This document shows positions 51,774-60,055 of a stretch of DNA of 64,000 nt, piece by piece (the stretch's first letter is position 1; the number at the start of each line of letters is the position of its first letter). Position numbers and translations under genes: made by a program. The DNA comes from Bradyrhizobium sp. AZCC 2262 (lineage in GTDB: Bacteria > Pseudomonadota > Alphaproteobacteria > Rhizobiales > Xanthobacteraceae). The notes below the pieces were generated by a model, which made no database searches, was not told the origin of the DNA, and worked only from the letters and a program-made list of their open reading frames with translations. Location of the stretch: contig NZ_JAZHRT010000001.1 in the NCBI RefSeq assembly GCF_036924535.1, positions 2,914,001-2,978,000 on the forward strand, written 5' to 3'.

Positions 51774-51998
51774 TTTAATCAGGTCGCAAGCCATATCGTT
51801 CCACTGTCGAACCGCGACCCACAATCAGAGCATCGTTTCATGCTCTACGAGACTTGGGAAAGCCATGAGGACGTCCTGAATATACAGTTGCATCGACCCT
51901 ACCGCCGCGCATGGCACGCAGCGCTCCCCACACTACTTCAGCAGGACCGCGACATCACGATCTGGGAGCCCATTCGTGCAGATCGCAAGCACACATGA
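51774..51998 (+). pseudogene. 5'-truncated antibiotic biosynthesis monooxygenase (ABM) family gene
   Basis: From 51774 to the TGA at 51996-51998 the frame reads a C-terminal ABM domain: NRDPQSEHRFMLYETWESHE, DVLNIQLHRPYRRAWHAALP and RDITIWEPIRADRK. The stop at 51771 and the absence of the N-terminal half show that it is a remnant. The break lies right at the Res-Xre promoter. An ATG at 51840 could start a 52-aa piece but would lack half the barrel. The rest of the gap to 52228 shows no gene. Confidence 0.7.
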
Positions 51999-52228
51999 CT
52001 GGGATTCGCTTTCGATATCGCGGACTATTGCCGATTGCGCGCCCTTCCTACGAGCTAACCCAGCCATTGCTGCGGGAGATCGGCCAACTCGGCGGCTGAT
52101 ATATGATCCCAATTGTGAAATGGCGCACAGACAGGAGCCGTTCGGTCTGGTTTTGTTAAGTGGATGGTCGCCCCTTGGTGGGTGAAGGTCTGTTACCGGC
52201 CGTTCGTTTTCGTTTTGGGAGAATTACC

Positions 52229-52300
52229 ATGCGCGGTTTCAATCGCACGGCTGTTGTGATGTGCACCTCACTTATTCTCCAGTCCACCTTGAGCGGGTGA
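52229..52300 (+). CDS. 23-codon mini-gene resembling the front of a lipoprotein, stopped at the lipobox
   Basis: GGGAGAA at 52217-52223 precedes ATG at 52229, and the frame reads MRGFNRTAVVMCTSLILQST followed by LSG and then TGA. The pattern is a lipoprotein signal ending LSG where Cys (TGC) is expected, so TGA may replace the lipidated Cys codon. Reading on gives TNEVSRALITAYRDF, which recalls small phage lysis lipoproteins. It could be a pseudogene or a real short peptide. Confidence 0.4.
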   Translation: MRGFNRTAVVMCTSLILQSTLSG

Positions 52301-52349
52301 ACCAATGAGGTTTCGCGTGCGCTGATTACCGCGTACAGAGATTTTCTGG

Positions 52350-52378
52350 GCCCCGCCGGCGACGGACGGGGCTTTTCT
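52350..52378 (+). terminator. Rho-independent terminator
   Basis: GCCCCG-CCG-GCGA-CGG-A-CGGGGC (52350-52372) followed by TTTTCT: a strong GC stem and T run, 50 bases after the mini-gene stop. Confidence 0.8.
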
Positions 52379-52436
52379 ATTTCGTTTTTCTGCCCACTGT
52401 TGCCCGGCGGTGCCCCTGTGAAGAAGGACAGGGGTC

Positions 52437-52610
52437 ATGTGGTACTTTTGGCCCGATTTAGTATTTGATGTTGTCAAGGGGCTGGTAGCCGGAGCTGCTT
52501 CTCTCGCACTTCAGGTGGTCGCCCCCATGACGCTTCGCGCCTTGAAGCGGTTTCGAGCGCATTGGGCGGCTCGGAAAGCCGTAAGAAAAGCAACCCGCAG
52601 GGCGGAATAG
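52437..52610 (+). CDS. Small amphipathic/membrane protein (57 aa)
   Basis: The frame starts MWYFWPDLVFDVVKGLVAGA and continues ASLALQVVAPMTLRALKRFR and a basic tail (AHWAARKAVRKATRRAE). A hydrophobic helix (about residues 5-30) followed by a strongly basic tail suggests a small inner-membrane or phage holin-like protein. AAGGACAGGGG upstream serves as the ribosome site. It begins 58 bases after the terminator at 52378. Not recognised. Confidence 0.5.
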   Translation: MWYFWPDLVFDVVKGLVAGAASLALQVVAPMTLRALKRFRAHWAARKAVRKATRRAE

Positions 52611-52792
52611 CGATGCCTATTCCGCCCAATCGGATATCGCCCGGCGCAGTACGCTGCGCTATTTCGCAAGGAGCCAACCGTGGCCGTGATGGACCGGGCT
52701 CCAAAAAAATAATCAAGCACGGCCATCAAACTGTCGGTTCCAGCCCATCCCGTTCGTCTTCCACCCAGACAGAGCTACAGTGGAGATCAGGG

Positions 52793-54004
52793 ATGGAAAA
52801 TTCTAGATATCGCTGGGTAATCGTTGCGGCCGGGGGCTTGCTCGGCTGCGTCGCAATTGGCGGCATGTTTTCGCTGCCGGTGTTCCTGCAGCCGATTGCG
52901 CGGGATACCGGCTGGTCGGTGACCGGCATATCCAGCGCTATGACCATCGGCTTTCTCGCCATGGCGTTCACCAGCATGATCTGGGGCACCTTGTCCGACC
53001 GATTTGGGCCGCTGCCGGTGGTGTTGACCGGATCGGTCGTGCTGGCAGTGAGCCTGGGGCTCGCCAGCCTTGCGACATCGCTGGTCGTATTTCAGTTCGT
53101 CTTTGGGCTGCTGGTCGGCAGCGCCGCCGCTGCGATCTTCGCGCCGATGATGGCGACCGTCACCGGCTGGTTCGATACCCATCGCAGCCTGGCCGTGTCG
53201 CTGGTCTCAGCCGGCATGGGCATGGCGCCGATGACCATGTCGCCGCTCGCTGCCTGGCTGGTCTCAAACCATGACTGGCGGACCTCGATGCAGATCGTGG
53301 CACTCGTCGTCGCCGCGATCATGATCCCGGTCTCGCTGCTGGTGCGCCGCGCGCCTGCGCTCGAGAGCGGGGCGTCCACGCTGTCCAATGCCCCGGCGGA
53401 ACCGGACATGACGCTCGCGCAGGCGCTGCGCTCGCCGCAATTCATCATCCTGATCGCGACAAACTTCTTCTGCTGCGCCACGCATTCGGGCCCGATCATT
53501 CACACTGTGAGCTACGCCATCAGTTGCGGCATCCCGATGATCGCCGCCGTCACCATCTACAGCGTGGAGGGCCTCGCCGGGATGGGCGGCCGTATCGCCT
53601 TCGGCCTGCTCGGCGACCGCTTTGGCGCCAAGCGCGTGCTCGTGTTCGGCTTGCTGGCGCAGGCGTTCGGAGCGCTCGGTTATGTCTTCGTGCGCGAGCT
53701 CGCCGCGTTCTATGCGGTCGCGGCGCTGTTCGGCTTCATCTATGCCGGCACCATGCCGCTCTACGCCGTTCTGGTGCGCGAAAACTTTCCGCTGCGGATG
53801 ATGGGCACCGTGATCGGCGGCACGGCGATGGCCGGCAGCCTCGGCATGGCGACGGGGCCGCTCGCCGGCGGCCTGATCTACGACACCTTTGCCAGCTACG
53901 CTTGGCTCTATATCGGCTCGTGGCTCATGGGGCTCGGCGCGTTCCTGATCATCCTGACGTTCAGGCCGATGACGGTGGCACGGGCTGCGCCAGTGCCGGC
54001 GTGA
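52793..54004 (+). CDS. MFS transporter, OFA (oxalate/formate antiporter)-like
   Basis: The 403-aa product starts MENSRYRWVIVAAGGLLGCV and has 12 membrane helices, the motif A segment WGTLSDRFGPLPVVLTG, and GRIAFGLLGDRFGAKRVLVFGLL in the second half. It belongs to the monocarboxylate/OFA-like MFS group, which move small carboxylates. An open frame reaching back to 52562 is not used; GGAG lies seven bases before the ATG at 52793. It is convergent with the CGNR regulator. Confidence 0.88.
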   Translation: MENSRYRWVIVAAGGLLGCVAIGGMFSLPVFLQPIARDTGWSVTGISSAMTIGFLAMAFTSMIWGTLSDRFGPLPVVLTGSVVLAVSLGLASLATSLVVFQFVFGLLVGSAAAAIFAPMMATVTGWFDTHRSLAVSLVSAGMGMAPMTMSPLAAWLVSNHDWRTSMQIVALVVAAIMIPVSLLVRRAPALESGASTLSNAPAEPDMTLAQALRSPQFIILIATNFFCCATHSGPIIHTVSYAISCGIPMIAAVTIYSVEGLAGMGGRIAFGLLGDRFGAKRVLVFGLLAQAFGALGYVFVRELAAFYAVAALFGFIYAGTMPLYAVLVRENFPLRMMGTVIGGTAMAGSLGMATGPLAGGLIYDTFASYAWLYIGSWLMGLGAFLIILTFRPMTVARAAPVPA

Positions 54005-54049
54005 GCGCGAAGGTGTTGCCTGGTGCCTCATGCGCGCTGGATGCGCAGT

Positions 54050-54673
54050 CTAGTGCTGCTCCTTCAGCCGGTGTCGGTGAGCCGCCTGCTTCGCGCGATT
54101 ACCGCAGAGCGCCATACTGCACCACCGTCGCGTCCGGCCGCGCGTATGATCGGCAAAGAGAAGCGTGCAGGCCGGTCCTTCGCAGGCCTTCACGTCTGAG
54201 AAGTCTTCCGTACAGACAAGCTGCGCCAGCGCCTCGGCGATCGGGGAGAGCAGGGCTTCCGGCGTACGCCATCGGCGGATCGTCTGATGCTGAAGCGGAT
54301 TCTTTTCGCCCTTCGGCCCGGGAACGACCCGCTTGAAGGAGTCATCGCGCTCCAGCAAGCGATTCAGTGGCTCAAGCTCGGCAGGACTCTTCGCCGTCAG
54401 CGGACGCCCCTTGTGCTTGCGCACAAAGCCTCTGAACCACTCGCGCAGACTCCGCGCCTGATCGGCAACCTTGTCGAGTTCACCGGGGAGCGCCTCTGCC
54501 CGAATGCGCTTGATCGCGTCCGCAGGCGCTAGCTGCGCCTGTTCCAGCCAGTTCAGCAAGCCATCGCCGTCATCGATCCAGTCGATCGGCATGTCTATCG
54601 GCGTCGCGATTGAATTGAGGAAATCCAGTCCGAGCGCGTCGCCGACAAAAATAGCGGGAGGGCGTTGGTCCAT
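54050..54673 (-). CDS. CGNR zinc finger regulator with ABATE domain
   Basis: The 207-aa product has an N-terminal ABATE domain (FVGDALGLDFLNSIATPIDMPIDWI...) and the C-terminal zinc finger CEGPACTLLFADHTRGRTRRWCSMALCGNRAK with the CGNR signature. Such proteins are thought to be stress-responsive transcription factors with a ligand-binding N-domain. It diverges from the four-gene operon starting at 54840, which it likely controls through the GTTAC-type boxes in the spacer. Confidence 0.9.
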   Translation of the reverse strand: MDQRPPAIFVGDALGLDFLNSIATPIDMPIDWIDDGDGLLNWLEQAQLAPADAIKRIRAEALPGELDKVADQARSLREWFRGFVRKHKGRPLTAKSPAELEPLNRLLERDDSFKRVVPGPKGEKNPLQHQTIRRWRTPEALLSPIAEALAQLVCTEDFSDVKACEGPACTLLFADHTRGRTRRWCSMALCGNRAKQAAHRHRLKEQH

Positions 54674-54762
54674 CTCATCTCCTGTTCCGGGCGCCGGCGG
54701 CCGATCCCATCACCCATCCGTGAACATGTTCCCTAGATAACCTCCTTAAAGGCCGTTGACAA

Positions 54763-54809
54763 GTTACACTTGGCCGATGTAACCACCAAAATACAATTAA
54801 GAAGGTTAC
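54763..54809. promoter_or_regulatory. GTTACA/TGTAAC boxes in the CGNR-hydrolase divergent promoter
   Basis: GTTACA (54763-54768) and TGTAAC (54778-54783) form an inverted repeat with a 9-base spacer; a third box GGTTAC follows at 54804-54809 and mirrors GTAACC (54779-54784). The set lies in the 166-base spacer between the divergent CGNR and a/b-hydrolase genes. TACAAT at 54792-54797 could be a -10 box. These are the likely operators. Confidence 0.5.
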
Positions 54810-54839
54810 TATTCTTCTAGTCCTCGAAGGAGAGCTGCG

Positions 54840-55550
54840 ATGTCATCGAACGATGTGACTGTTGTGCTTGCCCATGGCGCATGGGCCGATGGATCGAGCT
54901 GGGCGAAGGTCATCGGTTCCCTCGTGGCCGAGGGCATCAAGGTGGTGGCGGCGCCGCTGCCGCTGACATCGTTCAGCGACGACGTCGCGGCGCTCGAACG
55001 AACGCTCGCGCGCGTGACGAGGCCGGTCGTTCTCGTCGGCCACGCCTATGCCGGGGCCGTGATCGGGGCCACACGGAACGAGAAGGTGAGGGCACTCGTT
55101 TACGTGGCTGCTCTCGCTCCGGACGAGGGCGAAACGGTTGCCGACGTTTTCTATCGCACTGAGCCGCATCCGCAGGCGCCCAAGCTCGCGCCCGACGATC
55201 ACGGGTTGATCTACCTGCCTGAGGCGGCTTTCGCTGCCGCCTTCGCGCAGCATGCCGCTGCCGAAGAGCAGACTCTGCTGGCGGCGGTTCAGCGGCCGAT
55301 TTCGACGGCCTGCATCACCGTCGCCGTCGACCGGCCGCTGTGGAAGGACCTTCCCTCCTGGTTTCTCGTCGCGGAGGAAGACCGCATGATCGTTCCCGAA
55401 ACCCAACGCTTCATGGCGACGCGAATGAAGGCGCGCGTCCGATCGCACCAGGTCGATCATACCCCGATCGTCACTGCGCCCGGTGTCGTCGTGGAAATCA
55501 TTCGCGATGCCGTCCGTGACGCAGCCACGCGGCAAACGCCGCAGTCGTAA
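54840..55550 (+). CDS. a/b hydrolase fold protein without a nucleophile serine (EstC-like)
   Basis: The 236-aa product has LAHGAWADGSSWAKVI, the elbow VLVGHAYAGAVIG and the His segment VDHTPIVTAPGVV. In EstC-type hydrolases the elbow is GHSYGG; here Ala 69 (GCC) replaces Ser, and Ala 71 replaces Gly, so ester hydrolysis by the usual mechanism is not possible. A binding or non-classical role, for instance like cofactor-free dioxygenases, is left open. GAAGGAGAG supports the start. First gene of the operon divergent from the CGNR regulator. Confidence 0.8.
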   Translation: MSSNDVTVVLAHGAWADGSSWAKVIGSLVAEGIKVVAAPLPLTSFSDDVAALERTLARVTRPVVLVGHAYAGAVIGATRNEKVRALVYVAALAPDEGETVADVFYRTEPHPQAPKLAPDDHGLIYLPEAAFAAAFAQHAAAEEQTLLAAVQRPISTACITVAVDRPLWKDLPSWFLVAEEDRMIVPETQRFMATRMKARVRSHQVDHTPIVTAPGVVVEIIRDAVRDAATRQTPQS

Positions 55551-55597
55551 CCTATTTAAAGCGATTCAGAAAGTTACCAAACCAAGGAGAAAGCCAA

Positions 55598-56452
55598 ATG
55601 GCTGCCATCAACTATCGCACCGCCGACGTCGACGGCTGGAAGATCTTCTATCGCGAAGCAGGGCCCAAGGACGCGCCGACGCTGCTGCTGCTACACGGCT
55701 TCCCGAGCGCGGGCCACATGTTTCGTGACCTCATCCCGCATCTTGCCGATCGCTTTCATATCGTGGCTCCCGATCTGCCCGGCTTCGGACAGTCCGACTT
55801 GGTGGCGCGCGGTATGTTCGCCTACACCTTCGATCACATCGCCGAGGTCATCGACCGCTTCACCGAGGTGATCGGCCTCAAGCGCTTCGCAATCTATGTC
55901 TTCGACTATGGCGCGCCGACCGGTTTCCGGATCGCGGCAAAACATCCGGAGCGGATCACGGCAATCATCTCCCAGAACGGCAATGCCTACGAGGAGGGGT
56001 TGAGCGACGGCTGGACGCCGATCCGCGCCTACTGGGAAGACGCGTCGCCGAAGAACCGCGAGGCGCTACGCGCTTTCCTGAAGCCCGAGACGACGGTCTG
56101 GCAATATACGCACGGCGTTCCTGACGCGACGAGGGTGTCGCCGGACGGCTACTCGCTCGACAACTTCTATCTCTCGCGGCCCGGCGCCGATGAGGTGCAG
56201 CTTGATCTGTTCGGCGACTACAAGAGCAACGTCGCGCTCTACCCGGCCTTCCAGAATTATTTCCGCACCCACAAGCCGCCCTTCCTCGCGGCGTGGGGCA
56301 GGAACGATCCGTTCTTCCTGCCGCCCGGCGCGGAAGCATTCAAGCGCGACATCCCGAACGCAACGGTGCGCTTCTTCGACACCGGCCATTTCGCGCTGGA
56401 GACCCACGCCACCGAGATCGCCGAGGCCATCCGCGACTTCCTGCCCCGCTGA
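55598..56452 (+). CDS. a/b hydrolase, epoxide hydrolase/haloalkane dehalogenase-like
   Basis: The 284-aa product has LLLLHGFPSAGHMFRDLIPHL (HGFP oxyanion), DLPGFGQSD, nucleophile Asp in YVFDYGAPTGFRIA (about 108), acid in AWGRNDPFF and His in DTGHFALETH. Asp rather than Ser as nucleophile and HGFP identify the epoxide hydrolase/dehalogenase group, which use a covalent ester intermediate. AAGGAGAAAG precedes the start. It is the second gene in the operon, 47 bases after the previous. Confidence 0.9.
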   Translation: MAAINYRTADVDGWKIFYREAGPKDAPTLLLLHGFPSAGHMFRDLIPHLADRFHIVAPDLPGFGQSDLVARGMFAYTFDHIAEVIDRFTEVIGLKRFAIYVFDYGAPTGFRIAAKHPERITAIISQNGNAYEEGLSDGWTPIRAYWEDASPKNREALRAFLKPETTVWQYTHGVPDATRVSPDGYSLDNFYLSRPGADEVQLDLFGDYKSNVALYPAFQNYFRTHKPPFLAAWGRNDPFFLPPGAEAFKRDIPNATVRFFDTGHFALETHATEIAEAIRDFLPR

Positions 56453-56514
56453 CATCGCCAGATCGCGCCTGCTTGCGCTCGCAAGGCAGGTCCGAAACTC
56501 ATGGAGAGTTCATC

Positions 56515-57489
56515 ATGCGTGCCATCATTCTCGAGAAATTCGGCGGGCTGGACAGTCTGGTCTACAAGGACATCCCGGAGCCGGAGCCCAAGGCCGATCA
56601 CGTGGTGATTGAAATCAAGGCGTTCGGGATCAACCACGCCGAAATACACATGCGCCGCGGCGAATGGGCCGAGGCGGCGCCGGTCAGCGGCATCGAATGC
56701 GTCGGCATCGTGAAATCCTGTCCCGGCGGCGAATTTCCGATCGGTGCGAAGGTGGCGGCGCTGATGGGCGGTCTCGGCCGCACCATCAATGGCAGCTACG
56801 CCCAATACACCCGGGCACCGGTGTCGAACGTCGCGCTGATCGACGCCGACCTGCCATGGGCCGAACTCGCGGCGATCCCGGAGACCTACGCGACGGCCTG
56901 GACTTGCCTGTTCCGCAATCTGGAAATCAGGAAAGGGCAGTTGCTCGTCATTCGCGGCGCGACATCCTCGTTCGGTCAGGCTGCGCTCAAGATGGCGGTC
57001 AATGCCGGAGCCCGGGTGATCGCAACGACCCGCAGCCGCGATCGCTTCGCTATGCTGGAAAAGCTCGGCGCCGCACGCTGCGAGATCGAGCGTCCTGACC
57101 TCTCAAAGCATATCGCCGAAGCCAACGAGATCGACGCGGTGCTCGACCTCGTGGGCAACTCCGTCGTGCTCGACTCCCTCGCCATGCTTCGCCGCGGCGG
57201 CCGGTCCTGTCTGGCCGGCTGGCTGGGTGGCCTCGATCCGATCCCCGATTTCAACCCGCTGCTGCAGATGGCAAGCGGCGTCTATCTGACCTTCTTTGGC
57301 AGTTTCGTATTCGGTACGCCGGGCTTCCCGCTCTCTGACGTGCCGCTGCAACAGATCGCGGAGGACGCAGCCGCCGGCCGGCTCGACGTCAAGCCGGTTC
57401 GCGTCTTCCACTTCGACGAGATCCGCGAGGCGCATCGCGCCATGGAGGCCAACGAGGCCCGCGGAAAAATGGTTGTGATTCACGACTGA
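56515..57489 (+). CDS. Zinc-type/quinone-like alcohol dehydrogenase family protein (MDR)
   Basis: The 324-aa product starts MRAIILEKFGGLDSLVYKDI and has SGIECVGIVKSCPGGEFPIG, the cofactor domain VIRGATSSFGQAALKMAVNAGARVIATTRSRDR and VLDLVGNSVVLDSL. It lacks the structural Zn cluster, so it belongs with the quinone oxidoreductase/enoyl reductase-type MDR enzymes that reduce C=C or quinones with NADPH. GGAGAG lies before the ATG at 56515. Third gene of the operon. Confidence 0.9.
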   Translation: MRAIILEKFGGLDSLVYKDIPEPEPKADHVVIEIKAFGINHAEIHMRRGEWAEAAPVSGIECVGIVKSCPGGEFPIGAKVAALMGGLGRTINGSYAQYTRAPVSNVALIDADLPWAELAAIPETYATAWTCLFRNLEIRKGQLLVIRGATSSFGQAALKMAVNAGARVIATTRSRDRFAMLEKLGAARCEIERPDLSKHIAEANEIDAVLDLVGNSVVLDSLAMLRRGGRSCLAGWLGGLDPIPDFNPLLQMASGVYLTFFGSFVFGTPGFPLSDVPLQQIAEDAAAGRLDVKPVRVFHFDEIREAHRAMEANEARGKMVVIHD

Positions 57490-57519
57490 CACTTACGCTT
57501 GGAATGAAGGAGAATGGAA

Positions 57520-58290
57520 ATGTCGAACTCAGTAGCGATCGTCACAGGCGCCAGCCAGGGCATTGGCCGGGCCACGGCCATCCGCCTCGCGCGCGATTTT
57601 TCTGCGCTGGTCTTGGTGGCGCGGGACCGCGCGCATCTGGATGAGACGGCCGCGGCGGTGAAGGCCGCCGGCGCAGAAGCGCTGGTCATCGATGCCGATC
57701 TGAGCCAGCCTTCGGCAGCGCGGACGGTGGTCGATCGCACGCTGGCCACATTTAACCGCATCGACGCGCTGCTCAATATTGCCGGCGCCGTGCCGCAGAT
57801 CGACCTGTTCGAGATGACCGACGAACAGTGGGAGGGCGGCCTCTCGCTGAAGCTGCACGGTGCGCGGCGGCTCACGATTGCCGCGTGGCCGGCGCTGAAG
57901 GTGACAAAGGGTTCGGTGGTGCTGATGTCGGGCAATTCGGCGCTGTTCCCGAAAGCGCCTTACGCGGCGGTGGGAACGATCAATGCCGCCATCGTCGCGC
58001 TGGCAAAAGCGTTCTCCGATCGCGGCATCGCCGATGGCGTGCAGGTGAACAGCGTCCTGCCTGGTCCTGTCATGACGGGCCGCCGCCGCTCCTACCTCCA
58101 GCATTGGGCGCCGCTGCACAACATGACGGTGGAGGAGGCGACGGCCAACTTCCCGAAAGAAGCCGGCATTATCAGGTATGGCGAGCCGGAAGAAATCGCG
58201 GAGTTGATGGCGTTCCTGGTTTCGCCTGGCGCGCGCTGGATGACCGGTTCGACACTTCGCATGGATGGCGGTGAGGTGAAATCGATCTGA
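57520..58290 (+). CDS. SDR family protein with altered catalytic residues
   Basis: The 256-aa SDR has the cofactor motif IVTGASQGIGRATA, VARDRAH, LNIAGAVPQ, LMSGNSALFPKAPYAAVG and LPGPVMTGRR. The active site is changed: Tyr 148 is there but the Lys of YxxxK is Gly 152 (PYAAVGT). Without Lys, catalysis is uncertain. The ATG at 57520 is chosen because AAGGAG (57507-57512) is seven bases before it; ATG 57514 would be only one base away. Last gene of the operon. Confidence 0.85.
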   Translation: MSNSVAIVTGASQGIGRATAIRLARDFSALVLVARDRAHLDETAAAVKAAGAEALVIDADLSQPSAARTVVDRTLATFNRIDALLNIAGAVPQIDLFEMTDEQWEGGLSLKLHGARRLTIAAWPALKVTKGSVVLMSGNSALFPKAPYAAVGTINAAIVALAKAFSDRGIADGVQVNSVLPGPVMTGRRRSYLQHWAPLHNMTVEEATANFPKEAGIIRYGEPEEIAELMAFLVSPGARWMTGSTLRMDGGEVKSI

Positions 58291-58336
58291 CGAAAGCGCG
58301 CCGGCGGCGGCTCAGGATTGCGTCGCTCGATCGCAT

Positions 58337-59323
58337 TCAGCCGAACGTAAAACTGTAGGTGCTGAGGCCCGCCTTGGGCACGCGCAGGCGCAACTCGTGC
58401 TCGCCACCGGCTCCGCTGTAGAGGGAATAAAGCCTGCTTCCATCGACGACGACCGGCGGCTGCTGTACGCCGTCGACGATCATGGACAATGTCTGCGGGG
58501 AAACGCTGCCGGCCACGAGATTGACCTTGGGGGCGTTGAAACGAAGCACGATTTCGTCGCCGTCCGCCGACGAGGTGGCACGGTCTCCGGTCACGTCCCA
58601 GCGGCCGGAGAGTGCGAACCTGTTCTGTGGCACGCTGTCCGGCAGCGCGTAGGGCCGTTCGCCTGACGTGGCGATCTGCTGATCCACGATGGCGCCATCG
58701 TTCTTCTCCGAACCAAGATACATCTCGGGCGTTGCGACGGCGCTCAGATCCGGATCGCTCGTTTGCGCGATGGGTGCGCGCTCGCCGACGATGCGCGCGA
58801 TGGCGTTTTCCATCTGCTGGTAGCCGCCTTCGCCGAACTGCGTTGCGACGACGGTACCGGACCGGTCGATCAGATATGCGGCGGGCCAGTACTGATTTCC
58901 GAAGGCGCGCCAGGTGCGGTACTGATTGTCCTGCGCGACCGGATAATGGATGCCCAGCCGCTTGATCGCGGTCTCGAGATTGGCGCGCTCCTTCTCGAAG
59001 GCGAATTCGGGCGTGTGCACGCCGACCACGACGAGGCCTTTGTCCTTGTATTGCTCGTGCCACTTGGTGATGTAGGGCAGCGTGCGCAGGCAGTTGATGC
59101 AGGAATAGGTCCAGAACTGCACCAGAACGACCTTGCCGTGGAGGCTTTCCATCGTCAGCGGCGGCGAATTCAACCAGGCGGAAATCCCGGAAAACTCTTG
59201 CACGGGCCGGGCGTCCTGCCGCGTCGTTTCTTCGCTGAGCAGCGCAGATGGGCCAAACTGCGCGATGGCGAGAATGACAACGATAACGAGGACGATCAGG
59301 CCGAGAAGCTTGCGCATTGTCAT
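58337..59323 (-). CDS. Membrane-anchored TlpA/ResA-like thioredoxin with C-terminal b-domain (DipZ-like)
   Basis: The 328-aa product has an N-terminal TM anchor (KLLGLIVLVIVVILAIAQFG), an extracytoplasmic thioredoxin domain with the redox CINC motif (QFWTYSCINCLRTLPY near residue 75) and cis-Pro segment QYWPAAYLIDRSG, then a C-terminal b-rich domain (VTGDRATSSADGDEIVLRFN). This is the arrangement of the thioredoxin and CBM-like parts of DipZ. Here CcdA is a separate gene just upstream with ATGA overlap (59320-59323). Expected to reduce periplasmic disulfides using electrons from CcdA. Confidence 0.9.
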   Translation of the reverse strand: MTMRKLLGLIVLVIVVILAIAQFGPSALLSEETTRQDARPVQEFSGISAWLNSPPLTMESLHGKVVLVQFWTYSCINCLRTLPYITKWHEQYKDKGLVVVGVHTPEFAFEKERANLETAIKRLGIHYPVAQDNQYRTWRAFGNQYWPAAYLIDRSGTVVATQFGEGGYQQMENAIARIVGERAPIAQTSDPDLSAVATPEMYLGSEKNDGAIVDQQIATSGERPYALPDSVPQNRFALSGRWDVTGDRATSSADGDEIVLRFNAPKVNLVAGSVSPQTLSMIVDGVQQPPVVVDGSRLYSLYSGAGGEHELRLRVPKAGLSTYSFTFG

Positions 59324-60021
59324 AATCCCAGTTGAAGATTCGGATAAAAATCCGAGAGCCACACCGCTACGACCGTGTCGTATTGCGTGTAGAAGGCGAG
59401 GGCGGCGAGCAGCACCGCCGCACCAAAAGTTCGTTGCAAGGCAGGGGTATAGGGCGTGAAGCTGCGCACCTGGGTGGTCGCGTATTGTCCGCCATAGGCG
59501 ATTAGCAGGATCGGCATGCCGGCGCCGATCGCGTATGTGACGAGCAGCAGCGCGGCGCGTGTCAGGTTTTCAGACGTGGCGATCAGCGTGAGAATGGAGC
59601 CGAGCACCGGCCCGGCGCAGGGTGTCCAGAGCACGCCGAGCGTTAGTCCAAGAACGAGGCTGCCGATATGGCCTGATCCCGCGCGCGGCGCGATCGCGGC
59701 GGCGAAAGAGAGCAGACCGCTCAACCGCACCATCAGCCATTCGTAAGGCCGCGGCCACAGCAGCAGGGTGCCAAAACTGCCGAGCAGGACGACGGACACT
59801 TTCCGCAGCGTGTCGTGCGACAATCCGAGCACAGTTGAGAACGAGCCGAACAGGATAGCGAAGCCGGAAAACGCCATGATGGAGCCGGCGACGAGGAAGA
59901 GCGGCCGCCACCGGTCTTGCTGGCCGATGGAGGCGCCCAGCATGACTGGAAGCAGCGGCAGGATGCATGGCGCGGCCGCCGTCAGCAAACCGGCGGCAAA
60001 CGCCAGGGCGATCTCGATCAT
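59320..60021 (-). CDS. CcdA-like thiol:disulfide electron transporter
   Basis: The 233-aa membrane protein has six helices and the paired redox cysteines of CcdA: APCILPLLPVMLGAS near residue 18 and LWTPCAGPVLGSI near residue 128. It passes reducing equivalents from cytoplasmic thioredoxin to the periplasm. It overlaps the downstream thioredoxin gene (ATGA) and is 34 bases after the cupin gene, in one operon with both and probably the VOC gene. Confidence 0.92.
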   Translation of the reverse strand: MIEIALAFAAGLLTAAAPCILPLLPVMLGASIGQQDRWRPLFLVAGSIMAFSGFAILFGSFSTVLGLSHDTLRKVSVVLLGSFGTLLLWPRPYEWLMVRLSGLLSFAAAIAPRAGSGHIGSLVLGLTLGVLWTPCAGPVLGSILTLIATSENLTRAALLLVTYAIGAGMPILLIAYGGQYATTQVRSFTPYTPALQRTFGAAVLLAALAFYTQYDTVVAVWLSDFYPNLQLGL

Positions 60022-60055
60022 GTCAGGCTATCCTCATCGGTCCGGGCCACAGCCG

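Noticed and set aside
52670..52702. GGAGCC...GGCTCC stem followed by AAAAAAA as a terminator
   Set aside because: On the plus strand the stem is followed by A, not T. For the minus strand the run would precede the stem, so it does not fit an intrinsic terminator in either direction.
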